Positions 1 through 6,220 of a stretch of DNA of 11,890 nt are shown piece by piece. Positions within the stretch are counted from its first letter, which is position 1; every line of letters begins with the position of its first letter. The translations under genes were made by a program, and so were the position numbers. This DNA is from Pseudomonadota bacterium (GTDB lineage: Bacteria; Pseudomonadota; Alphaproteobacteria; Rhodospirillales; Casp-alpha2): positions 1 through 11,890 of the forward strand of contig JADFNT010000026.1 in assembly GCA_022563215.1 (NCBI GenBank), in the 5' to 3' direction. The notes beneath the pieces were generated by a model. It did no database searches and was not told the origin of the DNA. It saw nothing but the letters and a program-made list of their open reading frames with translations.

Positions 1-1787
1 CCTTCGGTCTGGAACACCCCTTGCAGGGTGATCTTCATGGCCCGAATGGCCTTTTCAAACCCGGGGTCGACGGCGTTGAGGTCGTATTCAAAATCCCGAT
101 TGGAATCGACCCGGTGGGTCATCGCGACCTGATCGCCCTTGAAATAAGACGTGGACGAAATAGTTCCGGTGGCCGTGGTCGTGGTCACCGTGCCGGCGCC
201 GGGGCCTTCGTTTGTCACCGTGTCGGTCGAGACCAGGGTCACCGTCGACTTGTCGGTGGAAACGGAGGCAATGGTGTAGGTGACGTTGTTGGCACCGGTG
301 CCGGTAATGGTCAGTTTCAGGCCCGCCGGCATCGCCGCGCCCGATGCGTCCTGGAAGGTGCCCGCTGGCGCGACGATGGTATCGGCGCTGGCCCCGCCAT
401 CGATGAACTGGAGGGTGGCGCCGGTTGTGAATGTGAAGTAAGGCGCGCCGCCCGTGCCTTGGTCGGTGAAGCGTTTGGATTCGACGACCAGATTGCTGCC
501 GTCGTTGCTTTTAACGGTAAAAGACGCGTCATTGGTGTTGGACCCGGCAATGGTGATCTTGGCGCCGACCGGGATGTCGGTAATCGCGTCCCCTAGCGTC
601 CGGGTAATGGTGTTATTGGCGCGGGTGAAGCTGAGCGTTGTGTTGAGGGTGATGGTTTTTGTGCTGTCGGCCGGGTCCTGAAAGGAAATGGTCATCGCTT
701 TCGCCGGTTCGTCGGTCAATTGTTCCGTCCGGATGTCCAGGGTGGTGCCGGTTTTGGCGATGACCTCAAAAGTGCCGTCGTTGATGCCACCGGTGCCGGA
801 AATGGTAATGGTAGAGCCGACGGCGACGTTGGTGAATTCCGATGACGTCGCGGTCACCCGGCTGCCGCCGGGAACGTTCGGGATAGTCGCGGCCGTTACA
901 ATGGTCTGGTTGTCGGCGGCGCTGCCATCGGTTTCCGTCGTCGCTGCCGACGACGAGAACGCCGTGCCGGCGGTATTCGCCGTCAGGGTGAAAACCCCGC
1001 CCGCCGGGGCGCCTGCCGTCACCGGTTCCGCGCCGCCGTTAACGGCCGCGGCCAGCCCGATGGCGACATCGTTCGCCGATGTGGTCGTGGCGGTGAAGTT
1101 GAAGGCGGTCCCGTTGATGGTGACCGTGAATTTGTCGCCCACTTCCACGGTGCCGCCTACGGTGATGGTGTCGACCTGTTGAACGGCGCCGACGTTGCGC
1201 TCGAACGTCAGCCAGTTGGCCGCCGTGGTGCCGGAATCCTTGTTGAAGGAAAAATTTTCCAGGTGCGAATCCCGGATCGTCGAAACCTGGACCCGCGCGC
1301 CGTCGAAGGTGGACTGGAAATCGTTGAGGCTGGTCAGGCCAAAGTCGACGGGCTGGGTCCTCACCCGGGCGCCGGAAAAAAGGAACCGGCCGTCGACTTC
1401 GATGTTGAGCAGGCTCTGGAGGGACTGCAGGCTGAGGAATGCGTTGTCCTGGATGTCCTTGACATCTGTTTGGCCCTTGATGTCCGAGGTCTGATAATCC
1501 AGCACCGCGTTCCTGAAATCGCTGACGACGTCGCGGAGGCCCTGGACCGCCGTGGACGCGATATTGAGCCGCAGGTCCATCAGTTCGTTGTTCTTGATGT
1601 ACTGTTGCAACTGGCTGCGGGTGTTTTCCAGGTTGATCAGCCGCTGGGTATCGGTGCCGATTCCCTTGTAATCCTGAGACACTTTTCCGGTCCCTATCTG
1701 GGTTTCCAGGTCGAACAGGTTGCTGCGCGTCCTGAAGATCTGCTGAAGCAGGGAGGTGTTGGCGGCAAGGTTGGAAATTCGGGTCAT
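1..1787 (-). CDS. flgL: FlgL-like flagellar hook-associated protein, enlarged; 3' end outside window
   Basis: The minus frame is open from ATG at 1787 to the window edge, giving 595 complete codons with no stop. The start is supported by GAAGGA 7 nt upstream, 13 bp after the flgK stop. FlgL-type proteins are secreted by the flagellar export apparatus and join FlgK to the filament. The first ~140 residues are the helical D0/D1 part of the flagellin/FlgL family: MTRISNLAAN start, long amphipathic helices, and VDGRFLFSGAR at 131-141. Residues ~206-280 resemble a flagellin-type inserted beta module (TINGTAFNFTAT, then AIGLAAAVN). Residues ~310-527 hold three copies of a G-x-x-ITI-x-G module. Residues ~548-595 (YFKGDQ, then DPGFEKAIRAMK) look like the return to the FlgL core, so the C-terminal D1/D0 helices should lie beyond the edge. 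Typical FlgL is roughly 300-400 residues, so this one is unusually large. A flagellin-like paralogue is the alternative. Confidence 0.85.
   Translation of the reverse strand, partial: MTRISNLAANTSLLQQIFRTRSNLFDLETQIGTGKVSQDYKGIGTDTQRLINLENTRSQLQQYIKNNELMDLRLNIASTAVQGLRDVVSDFRNAVLDYQTSDIKGQTDVKDIQDNAFLSLQSLQSLLNIEVDGRFLFSGARVRTQPVDFGLTSLNDFQSTFDGARVQVSTIRDSHLENFSFNKDSGTTAANWLTFERNVGAVQQVDTITVGGTVEVGDKFTVTINGTAFNFTATTTSANDVAIGLAAAVNGGAEPVTAGAPAGGVFTLTANTAGTAFSSSAATTETDGSAADNQTIVTAATIPNVPGGSRVTATSSEFTNVAVGSTITISGTGGINDGTFEVIAKTGTTLDIRTEQLTDEPAKAMTISFQDPADSTKTITLNTTLSFTRANNTITRTLGDAITDIPVGAKITIAGSNTNDASFTVKSNDGSNLVVESKRFTDQGTGGAPYFTFTTGATLQFIDGGASADTIVAPAGTFQDASGAAMPAGLKLTITGTGANNVTYTIASVSTDKSTVTLVSTDTVTNEGPGAGTVTTTTATGTISSTSYFKGDQVAMTHRVDSNRDFEYDLNAVDPGFEKAIRAMKITLQGVFQTE
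207..860 (-). repeat. three diverged copies of a beta-rich protein module in the FlgL-like gene
   Basis: Three copies are readable: residues ~310-360 (nt 708-860), ~393-443 (nt 459-611) and ~470-527 (nt 207-380). Their cores align as VGSTITISGTGGINDGTFEV, VGAKITIAGSNTNDASFTV and AGLKLTITGTGANNVTYTI, each followed 5-10 residues later by a hydrophobic strand (TTLDI, SNLVVE, STVTLV) and a D/E-rich end. The shared pattern is G-x-x-(I/L)TI-x-G-(ST)-x-x-N-(DN)-x-x-(FY)-x-(VI). The copies differ clearly at DNA level, so this is an old protein-level repetition rather than a recent tandem duplication. A surface-exposed filament-junction domain is inferred. Confidence 0.7.
948..1172 (-). other. flagellin-type inserted beta domain within the FlgL-like protein
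   Basis: Residues ~206-280 of the FlgL-like protein run from VDTITVGGTVEVGDKF through TINGTAFNFTAT and VAIGLAAAVN to FTLTANTAGTAFSSS. The order (strand, 'GD.F.VTING', short helix ending in AAxVN, strand pair 'FTLTA') matches a module common in flagellins, FlgL-like proteins and phage structural proteins. It probably forms part of the surface-exposed D2-type domain. The assignment is by pattern only. Confidence 0.5.
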
Positions 1788-1800
1788 CTTTCGTTCCTTC

Positions 1801-3963
1801 CTAGATCACCCGCTCGAGCGCGTCGAACATCCGTTGGATCACCGAAATCACCCTGGCGGCGGCCGAGAATGCCTGTTCGAAGATGATCAAGTCTGACAAT
1901 TCCTCGTCCAGGCTCACCCCCCGGATCGAGCCGGATTTTAATTGCAGAGACTCGGTCAAGGACCGTTGACGGTTGATGTCGCTTTCGTTGGTTTCCGCCA
2001 ACCGGGCGTTTTCGGAAACGATTCTGCCGGCGAATTCGGCGAACGAAGTTTTGACGGTCGCCAATCCGCCCGCGGTGTCGAACTGGTTAGAAGCCGAAAA
2101 CGCCTCGGCCAAGGCATCGATGACGGAATTTTCACCGACGCTCATGAAATATTCGCCCGCCGCACCCCGATCCGCGTCGAATAGCACGACCCCGGTCGAC
2201 AGCTTGCCCGGGGTGGAGGCGATGTCGGCGCGCACGGTTAGGGTCTCGGCGACGCGGACATCGGCGGAATGCAGGTTAATGTCGGTCAGGAACGTATCCG
2301 CGCCGGCCTGGGTGACGGTCATCGAGGAGCCCTTGTCGTGGGCGATCCTTAGACGCACGCCCGAGCCGTCGGAGACAACGGTGGCGGTGACGTCGGTGAC
2401 CGAATTGGTGATCAGGGTTGCCAGGTCATTAAGGCTAGTGCCCGCGGCGACGGTGAGGGGGCTGCCGGTGAGGGTGCCGCTGGAATCGCGGAACGTCAGC
2501 GTCGAGGCGCTGGCGGCGAACGTGCTGACAAGAACGTTCGATTCGAAGATGTTTTCGGCCAGGTTATCGACGAAGAAGTCGTTAAATCCGAAGAAGTTCG
2601 AGAACCCGTTGACGGTTTCGTCCGTCGCTCCGTCGCCGTTGGCGTCAAAGGCGATGACGGCGTCTTCGAGCGTGCTGCCGTTCGTGGTCGCGGTTTCGTC
2701 GCGGAACGACAGGTTGACCGCCAGGGTGTTTAGTTTGATGTCCAGCTTGTTCGTGGTGCTGATGGCGACGGTGGCGTTGGCGGCGCCATTGGCCCGGAGA
2801 AAGGTTTGAAGCTGCGTCGCCAGATTGTCGATGGTGGTGGTGGCGCCGCCGATCAAGGTCCGGATGGTGGTTTGCGCCGTCTGGTTTCCGCTAGCGTCGA
2901 ACAGCGCCACCGTGGTGTCATCGGTCCCGTTGAAGGTAATGGTTTGCTCGGCCGAGCGTATGAAGATCCTGGTGCCGTCGTAAGATTGGGCGCCGGGGAA
3001 AGAAACGCCCCGGTTATGAATCTGGTTGAAGGCATCGCGCATTTCGGCGGCGAACTCATCGAGCTGGCTTTGCATATTGGCCAGGATGTTGTCGCGAAGG
3101 TCGACCAAACCCTTCAACTGGCCGCCTCGAAGTTCGTTGGTAATGTCGTTTCGGCCTTCTATTTTGCCGACAAAAATACCCGCGAAATCGCCTTCGTCCT
3201 TGGTAGTGGTCGCCGAAACGGACGATGCCCCGGAATGGGTGATTATCGGCGGAAGGGTATCGACAAGCGTGCGCCCGCCCGAGGTAAAGACGACGACGTC
3301 GCCGTCGCCCCGGAAGAAGAAACGGATGTCCACCAGCTCCGACAGCCTATCGATCTGTTGGTCGCGCTGATCCTTCAGGTCCGTCACGTCGCGGCCGACC
3401 GAGCCGTTGGCGATAATGTCGTCGTTCAACTGGTCGATGGAGGCGATGATTTTGTTCATCTCGGTGACGATGTCGGCGATGGCGACGTCGGCTTGCAGCC
3501 TAAGCTCCTGGATCGTCTCGCTCATATTCTGAAGCGTGAAGGTGACGTCCTGGGCCCGGCGCACGACTTCGGCCTGCTCCAGCGATTTATCGGGCGATAC
3601 GGCGAGAAATTCCAGCGCCGAGGTGAAATTCTCTAACAAGTGCGACAGGGACCTATTTTCCCCCGGCGCGCCGAAAAGCTCTTGCGTGCGGGCGAAGAAA
3701 TCGTCCTGGACGGTAAACTTATTCAACTCAGCCAGTTCGAGACGGATGCTCTTCAACAGCCCTTCATCGACCCTGCGGGTGATCTCGGCAATCTGGACCC
3801 CCGCGCCGACGCCGCCAATGACCCGGGTTTCGGTATTCACGATCTTGCGCGAATACCCTTCCGAGTTGACGTTGGCGATGTTGTTGGCAACGACGTTCAG
3901 CGTCTGCTGGTTGACCAACAGCCCGCTCTGGGCGGTACGAAGGGCTTGGGTAAGGCCACCCAT
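1801..3963 (-). CDS. flgK: FlgK, flagellar hook-associated protein 1 (large form)
   Basis: FlgK is the first hook-filament junction protein, exported through the growing hook. The 720-residue product starts at ATG 3963, with GGGAG 8 nt upstream. The N-terminus is diagnostic: the rod/hook signature LNVVANNIANVNSEGYSRK at 22-40, followed by GVGAGVQIAEITR at 51-63. Residues ~65-320 form the long helical D1 region (RDVTDLKDQRDQQIDRLSEL, 191-210). Residues ~338-420 and ~476-552 are two beta-rich insertions. Between them lies an Asp/Asn/Gly loop, DANGDGATDE at 440-449. The C-terminal helix, ELSDLIIFEQAFSAAARVI (688-706) ending RMFDALERVI, matches the FlgK D0 end. FlgK of E. coli is about 547 residues, so the insertions account for the extra length. 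The gene sits 22 bp after flgN and 13 bp before the flgL-like gene, the usual flgK-flgL order. Identification is very secure. Confidence 0.96.
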   Translation of the reverse strand: MGGLTQALRTAQSGLLVNQQTLNVVANNIANVNSEGYSRKIVNTETRVIGGVGAGVQIAEITRRVDEGLLKSIRLELAELNKFTVQDDFFARTQELFGAPGENRSLSHLLENFTSALEFLAVSPDKSLEQAEVVRRAQDVTFTLQNMSETIQELRLQADVAIADIVTEMNKIIASIDQLNDDIIANGSVGRDVTDLKDQRDQQIDRLSELVDIRFFFRGDGDVVVFTSGGRTLVDTLPPIITHSGASSVSATTTKDEGDFAGIFVGKIEGRNDITNELRGGQLKGLVDLRDNILANMQSQLDEFAAEMRDAFNQIHNRGVSFPGAQSYDGTRIFIRSAEQTITFNGTDDTTVALFDASGNQTAQTTIRTLIGGATTTIDNLATQLQTFLRANGAANATVAISTTNKLDIKLNTLAVNLSFRDETATTNGSTLEDAVIAFDANGDGATDETVNGFSNFFGFNDFFVDNLAENIFESNVLVSTFAASASTLTFRDSSGTLTGSPLTVAAGTSLNDLATLITNSVTDVTATVVSDGSGVRLRIAHDKGSSMTVTQAGADTFLTDINLHSADVRVAETLTVRADIASTPGKLSTGVVLFDADRGAAGEYFMSVGENSVIDALAEAFSASNQFDTAGGLATVKTSFAEFAGRIVSENARLAETNESDINRQRSLTESLQLKSGSIRGVSLDEELSDLIIFEQAFSAAARVISVIQRMFDALERVI

Positions 3964-3985
3964 GTGAAAAGCTCCCGTTCAGGCC

Positions 3986-4429
3986 CTAAAGGGTGTGATC
4001 GACGGAAAGGGCGACGTTTTTCGGTGCCCCCCGGTGGTCATGGGTGCCGGTGCCGCCCGTCGGCGAATAAGTTCCGGCGCTGGGGACGCTCGCCTTGACG
4101 GCTTCGGCGATCAGGTTGACGACCCGCCGGTTGGCTTCGATGGCGATCTTCAACATCTTGGCGTTGTCCTCGATCAATCCGTTGACCTTCTCACCGATGC
4201 CGCGCAAGCGTTCGAGCAGTTCCTTGTCGACGTTATCAAGGGCTTCCGGGTCTTCGGTCAGGCCCATGATCCGGGATTCGTAGACCCGCCCAAGGGTCAC
4301 CTTTTCGTCTAGGATTTCATTGAGTTTCTTGTTCTGCTTTTCGCGTAGCGCGACGTTTTCGCGCTCCAGCAAATCCGCAAGGCGGCCGGTGATGACGATG
4401 AGATCGTTTACGCGTTTTGTGGGGTCCAT
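3986..4429 (-). CDS. flgN: FlgN-like export chaperone for hook-associated proteins
   Basis: The 147-residue protein is highly charged and mostly helical from residue 1 to about 113 (RLADLLERENVALREK, then LLERLRGIGEKVNGLIEDN), as expected for the FlgN fold. A low-complexity tail of about 35 residues (PSAGTYSPTGGTGTHDH) follows and ends ALSVDHTL. FlgN-family proteins are cytoplasmic chaperones that hold FlgK and FlgL unfolded and deliver them to the export gate. Placement directly upstream of flgK strongly supports this role, because sequence conservation in the family is weak. The start ATG lies 2 bp after the flgJ stop. AGGAG occurs 11 nt upstream, inside the flgJ 3' end, so translation is probably coupled to flgJ. 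Another coiled-coil flagellar accessory protein is the alternative. Confidence 0.75.
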   Translation of the reverse strand: MDPTKRVNDLIVITGRLADLLERENVALREKQNKKLNEILDEKVTLGRVYESRIMGLTEDPEALDNVDKELLERLRGIGEKVNGLIEDNAKMLKIAIEANRRVVNLIAEAVKASVPSAGTYSPTGGTGTHDHRGAPKNVALSVDHTL

Positions 4430-4431
4430 GG

Positions 4432-4761
4432 CTATCTGAGCTCCTGCGCTTTTATGATTTCACGAAAAACGGCGTCTGCAATGCCAATGCCGCCGGCCTT
4501 GGATAACGCCTTTCCGTATTCTTCCACTTGCATCGTCCGCCAAATTTTTTCAGAAGAGCTGCCCCCGAACGGCTCCGCCGCTTCGATGTTCTGGAACATC
4601 GGCTGCAGCATCTGGCCGAGGAAAACCGCTTCGAATTCCTCCGACACCTTGCGGGCCTGGCGAAGGTTTTCGACGCCGCGCACGTTTGGCAGCGCCCGGC
4701 CTTGGGCCAGCGCGTTGCTGGCCTGCAGGCTGAACAGTTGAATGTTCGCCAATTCGGCCAT
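4432..4761 (-). CDS. flgJ: FlgJ-type rod-binding protein, single domain
   Basis: This 109-residue protein is the rod-binding domain alone. Recognisable parts are the helix EEFEAVFLGQMLQPMF at 41-56 (family pattern FEa-F-x-x-x-ML), the FGGSSSEKIWRTM block at 65-77, and the C-terminal KAGGIGIADAV at 88-98. The domain acts in the periplasm in rod assembly. Enterobacterial FlgJ is about 310 residues because a peptidoglycan-cleaving domain is fused at the C-terminus. That domain is absent, as is usual in alphaproteobacteria, where a separate muramidase does the job; none is visible here. The start ATG overlaps the flgI stop by one base (TAATG), and GAGG lies 7 nt upstream, so translational coupling to flgI is likely. 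Confidence 0.88.
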   Translation of the reverse strand: MAELANIQLFSLQASNALAQGRALPNVRGVENLRQARKVSEEFEAVFLGQMLQPMFQNIEAAEPFGGSSSEKIWRTMQVEEYGKALSKAGGIGIADAVFREIIKAQELR

Positions 4762-5936
4762 TACATAACCTCGATTTCGGCCTGCAGGGCGCCCGCCGTC
4801 TTGATCGCCTGGAGGATGGTGATCATGTCCCGGGGGCCGATGCCCAAGGCATTAAGGCCGTTAACCATTTCCTGTAGCGAAACGCCCGGTTGCAGGACCG
4901 CAAGCCGATTTTCCTCGCCCTCATCGATCTCGATGTCGGTGCGCTGAACGGTCGTGGTGGTGCCGACCTCGGCAAAGGGGCCGGGCTGCGAAACCTGCTC
5001 GGCCTCGGTAATGCGGATCGTCAGGCTGCCCTGGGCAATGGCGACGGTGCTGATACGCACGTTATCGCCCATCACGATGATGCCCGATTGTTCGTCGATG
5101 ACCACCCGGGCCAATTGATCGGGCTCGACCCGCAACTGTTCCAAATCGGTCAAAAGGTCGACGACGTTATTCTTGTAGCTTTCGGGAACCCTCAAAACAA
5201 TGGTGGTCGGATCGCTGGGGGCCGCCGCCAGGGTGCCGAGAAAGGCGTTGATGGCCTGGGCAATTCGCCGGGCGGTGGTGAAATCCGGATTGCGCAGCGA
5301 CAGCTTGATGCTATCTTTTTTGCCGAATTCATACCCGACTTCCCGCTCGATGATGGCCCCGCTGGCGATGCGGCCGCTGGTGGGAACGCCCTTGGTGACC
5401 GTTTCCGCCTCGCCGCCGGCCTGAAAACCGCCGACCGCCAACTGACCCTGCGCCACCGCATAGACCTCGCCGTCGGCGCCCAACAACGGGGTCACCAACA
5501 GGGTGCCGCCCAACAGGCTATCGGCGTCGCCAAGGGCGCTGACGGTGACGTCGATGCGGCTGCCCTGGCGGGCGAAGGAGGGAAGGGACGCGGTCACCAT
5601 GACGGCGGCGACATTTTCGGAATCGAGGCCCGAATCCGTGGTCTGGACACCGAGCCGGTTCAGCATCGACTGCAGGCTTTCCTTGGTGAATTGTCCGTCC
5701 TTCAGCGTGTCGCCGGTGTTGTTGAGGCCGACCACCAGCCCATAACCGACCAGCATGTTGTCGCGGACGCCTTCGACGTAGACGATGTCCTTGATCCGCG
5801 AGGCGGCGGTGGCGGCGGTGGCCGAAATGATGAAGACCAGGGCCGCCGCCAGGGTGGTGATCGCGGCCTTGCGAAGCGCTTCTTTCCAAGGCGCCTGGCA
5901 ACCCGTCCGGATGATGGTAATTCCCGTCATATTCAT
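4761..5936 (-). CDS. flgI: FlgI, flagellar P-ring protein precursor
   Basis: FlgI forms the periplasmic P-ring around the rod within the peptidoglycan layer. The 391-residue precursor has a basic n-region (WKEALRK), a hydrophobic core at about 25-41 and a likely cleavage site near ATAA/SRIKD at 42-50. The mature start IKDIVYVEGVRDNMLVGYGLVVGLNNTGDT (in parts, 48-77) is diagnostic, as are ARQGSRIDVTVSALGDADSL (122-140), VVIDEQSGIIVMGDNVRIS (278-296) and the ending NGLNALGIGPRDMITILQAI. The family is usually about 365-375 residues; the excess lies in a long signal-peptide n-region. The mature part has no cysteine, the only one being C13. ATG 5930 (M3) is an alternative start; GGA lies 9 nt before ATG 5936. 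The usual upstream partners flgA and flgH are absent, and the gene has its own sigma-54-like promoter. Confidence 0.96.
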   Translation of the reverse strand: MNMTGITIIRTGCQAPWKEALRKAAITTLAAALVFIISATAATAASRIKDIVYVEGVRDNMLVGYGLVVGLNNTGDTLKDGQFTKESLQSMLNRLGVQTTDSGLDSENVAAVMVTASLPSFARQGSRIDVTVSALGDADSLLGGTLLVTPLLGADGEVYAVAQGQLAVGGFQAGGEAETVTKGVPTSGRIASGAIIEREVGYEFGKKDSIKLSLRNPDFTTARRIAQAINAFLGTLAAAPSDPTTIVLRVPESYKNNVVDLLTDLEQLRVEPDQLARVVIDEQSGIIVMGDNVRISTVAIAQGSLTIRITEAEQVSQPGPFAEVGTTTTVQRTDIEIDEGEENRLAVLQPGVSLQEMVNGLNALGIGPRDMITILQAIKTAGALQAEIEVM

Positions 5937-5952
5937 TTTTTACCGATCCATT

Positions 5953-5964
5953 CCAATGCATTGG
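5953..5964 (-). promoter_or_regulatory. perfect 12-bp palindrome before flgI
   Basis: CCAATGCATTGG is perfectly palindromic and ends 16 bp upstream of the flgI ATG, inside the predicted leader. It could be an operator for a dimeric regulator or part of an RNA structure near the ribosome-binding site. No known regulator can be named. Confidence 0.4.
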
Positions 5965-5971
5965 TTATTGG

Positions 5972-5990
5972 GGCGGAGCCGTCTTCCGCC
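5972..5990 (-). promoter_or_regulatory. 5'-terminal hairpin in the flgI leader
   Basis: GGCGGA-AGACGGC-TCCGCC forms a perfect 6-bp GC-rich stem with a 7-nt loop. If transcription starts near 5991 as the sigma-54-like promoter predicts, this hairpin lies at the very 5' end of the operon mRNA. Such hairpins often slow 5' end-dependent decay. Confidence 0.45.
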
Positions 5991-6002
5991 GGGTTTTTTG
6001 TT

Positions 6003-6017
6003 GCGAATTCCATGCCA
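6003..6017 (-). promoter_or_regulatory. sigma-54 promoter of the flgI-flgJ-flgN-flgK-flgL operon
   Basis: TGGCATGGAATTCGC on the minus strand has the invariant GG and GC exactly 10 bp apart and matches 8 of 10 defined bases of TGGCAC-N5-TTGC. Transcription should start near 5991, giving a leader of about 55 nt. No other promoter-like sequence is seen in this operon, whose genes are 22 bp or less apart. Confidence 0.65.
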
Positions 6018-6032
6018 AGGCCGTTGAGTGGT

Positions 6033-6045
6033 TATCTTATTGAAA
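6033..6045 (-). promoter_or_regulatory. IHF-like site upstream of flgI
   Basis: TTTCAATAAGATA on the minus strand matches 7 of the 9 defined positions of WATCAANNNNTTR. It starts 28 bp upstream of the -24 box, exactly the offset of the perfect site before flgE. It lies in the most AT-rich tract of the window (about 6031-6060). AATCATTATTTTT at 6055-6043 overlaps and also matches 7 of 9, so the exact register is uncertain. Confidence 0.4.
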
Positions 6046-6074
6046 AATAATGATTTTATGTGAGTTTGAGGGGG

Positions 6075-6084
6075 TTTGCCGGGG
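6075..6084 (-). promoter_or_regulatory. proximal CCCCGGCAAA element upstream of flgI (putative)
   Basis: This is a second copy of the CCCGGCAAA core, 45 bp downstream of the distal copy. Its CCGG begins 65 bp upstream of the -24 box. It parallels the second CCGGCA element upstream of flgE, offset by 4 bp. Confidence 0.4.
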
Positions 6085-6115
6085 CCGGGGGGGTAAAGGC
6101 GTGTTGCCGCTGGGT

Positions 6116-6130
6116 AAATTTTGCCGGGTC
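6116..6130 (-). promoter_or_regulatory. distal CGGCAAA element upstream of flgI (FlbD/ftr-like enhancer, putative)
   Basis: GACCCGGCAAAATTT on the minus strand is 14/15 identical to the flgE element at 8024-8010. It also starts 113 bp upstream of the -24 box, in otherwise non-matching DNA. Position-specific conservation in two promoters argues for a bound activator, most plausibly a FlbD-type enhancer-binding protein (inference). Confidence 0.55.
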
Positions 6131-6145
6131 GCGGCCGGCGGCGGC

Positions 6146-6180
6146 GAAAAACCGCGTGTCTTGGCGGCGCATGGTTTTTT
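6146..6180 (-). terminator. probable rho-independent terminator after flgE
   Basis: About 40 bp after the flgE stop, the minus strand has AAAAAACC (6180-6173), a GC-rich centre, then CGCGGTTTTT (6156-6147). AAAAACC can pair with GGTTTTT, with a further GCG/CGC pairing inside; a shorter CCGC/GCGG stem before the five T is the alternative fold. The A tract before and T tract after the stem suggest it could work in both directions. It separates flgE from the flgI control region. Confidence 0.45.
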
Positions 6181-6204
6181 GCCTGGAATGGAGAATCTAG
6201 GCTG

Positions 6205-6220
6205 ACCCTGGAGGCAGGGT
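6205..6220 (-). terminator. small hairpin directly after the flgE stop
   Basis: ACCCTG-CCTC-CAGGGT begins at the base after the flgE TGA, a 6-bp perfect stem with a 4-nt loop. No T tract follows. It may protect the 3' end or slow polymerase, but is not a convincing terminator by itself. Confidence 0.3.

Noticed and set aside
207..860. DNA-level tandem repeat or CRISPR-like array in the FlgL-like gene
   Set aside because: The repetition is visible only in the protein. The DNA copies are diverged and unequal in length, with no conserved repeat/spacer structure.
21..1182. Plus-strand frames (21-596, 688-1182) in a stretch where no complete minus-strand gene ends
   Set aside because: The minus frame from 1787 is open to the window edge and codes for a clear FlgL-like protein, so the plus frames are antisense shadows of a partial gene.
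2806..3636. Plus-strand open frame of 276 codons opposite flgK, with others around it
   Set aside because: FlgK is continuous across the region with both terminal signatures. The opposite frames are compositional shadows.
4432..4761. flgJ as a truncated pseudogene
   Set aside because: It is short relative to enterobacterial FlgJ, but the rod-binding domain is complete, stop and start are coupled to neighbours, and single-domain FlgJ is normal in alphaproteobacteria.
4890..6050. Plus-strand open frame of 386 codons opposite flgI
   Set aside because: It is antisense to a certain flgI, and its translation is a low-complexity Gly/Asp/Arg-rich product typical of the reverse frame of a GC-rich gene. 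No family is recognisable.
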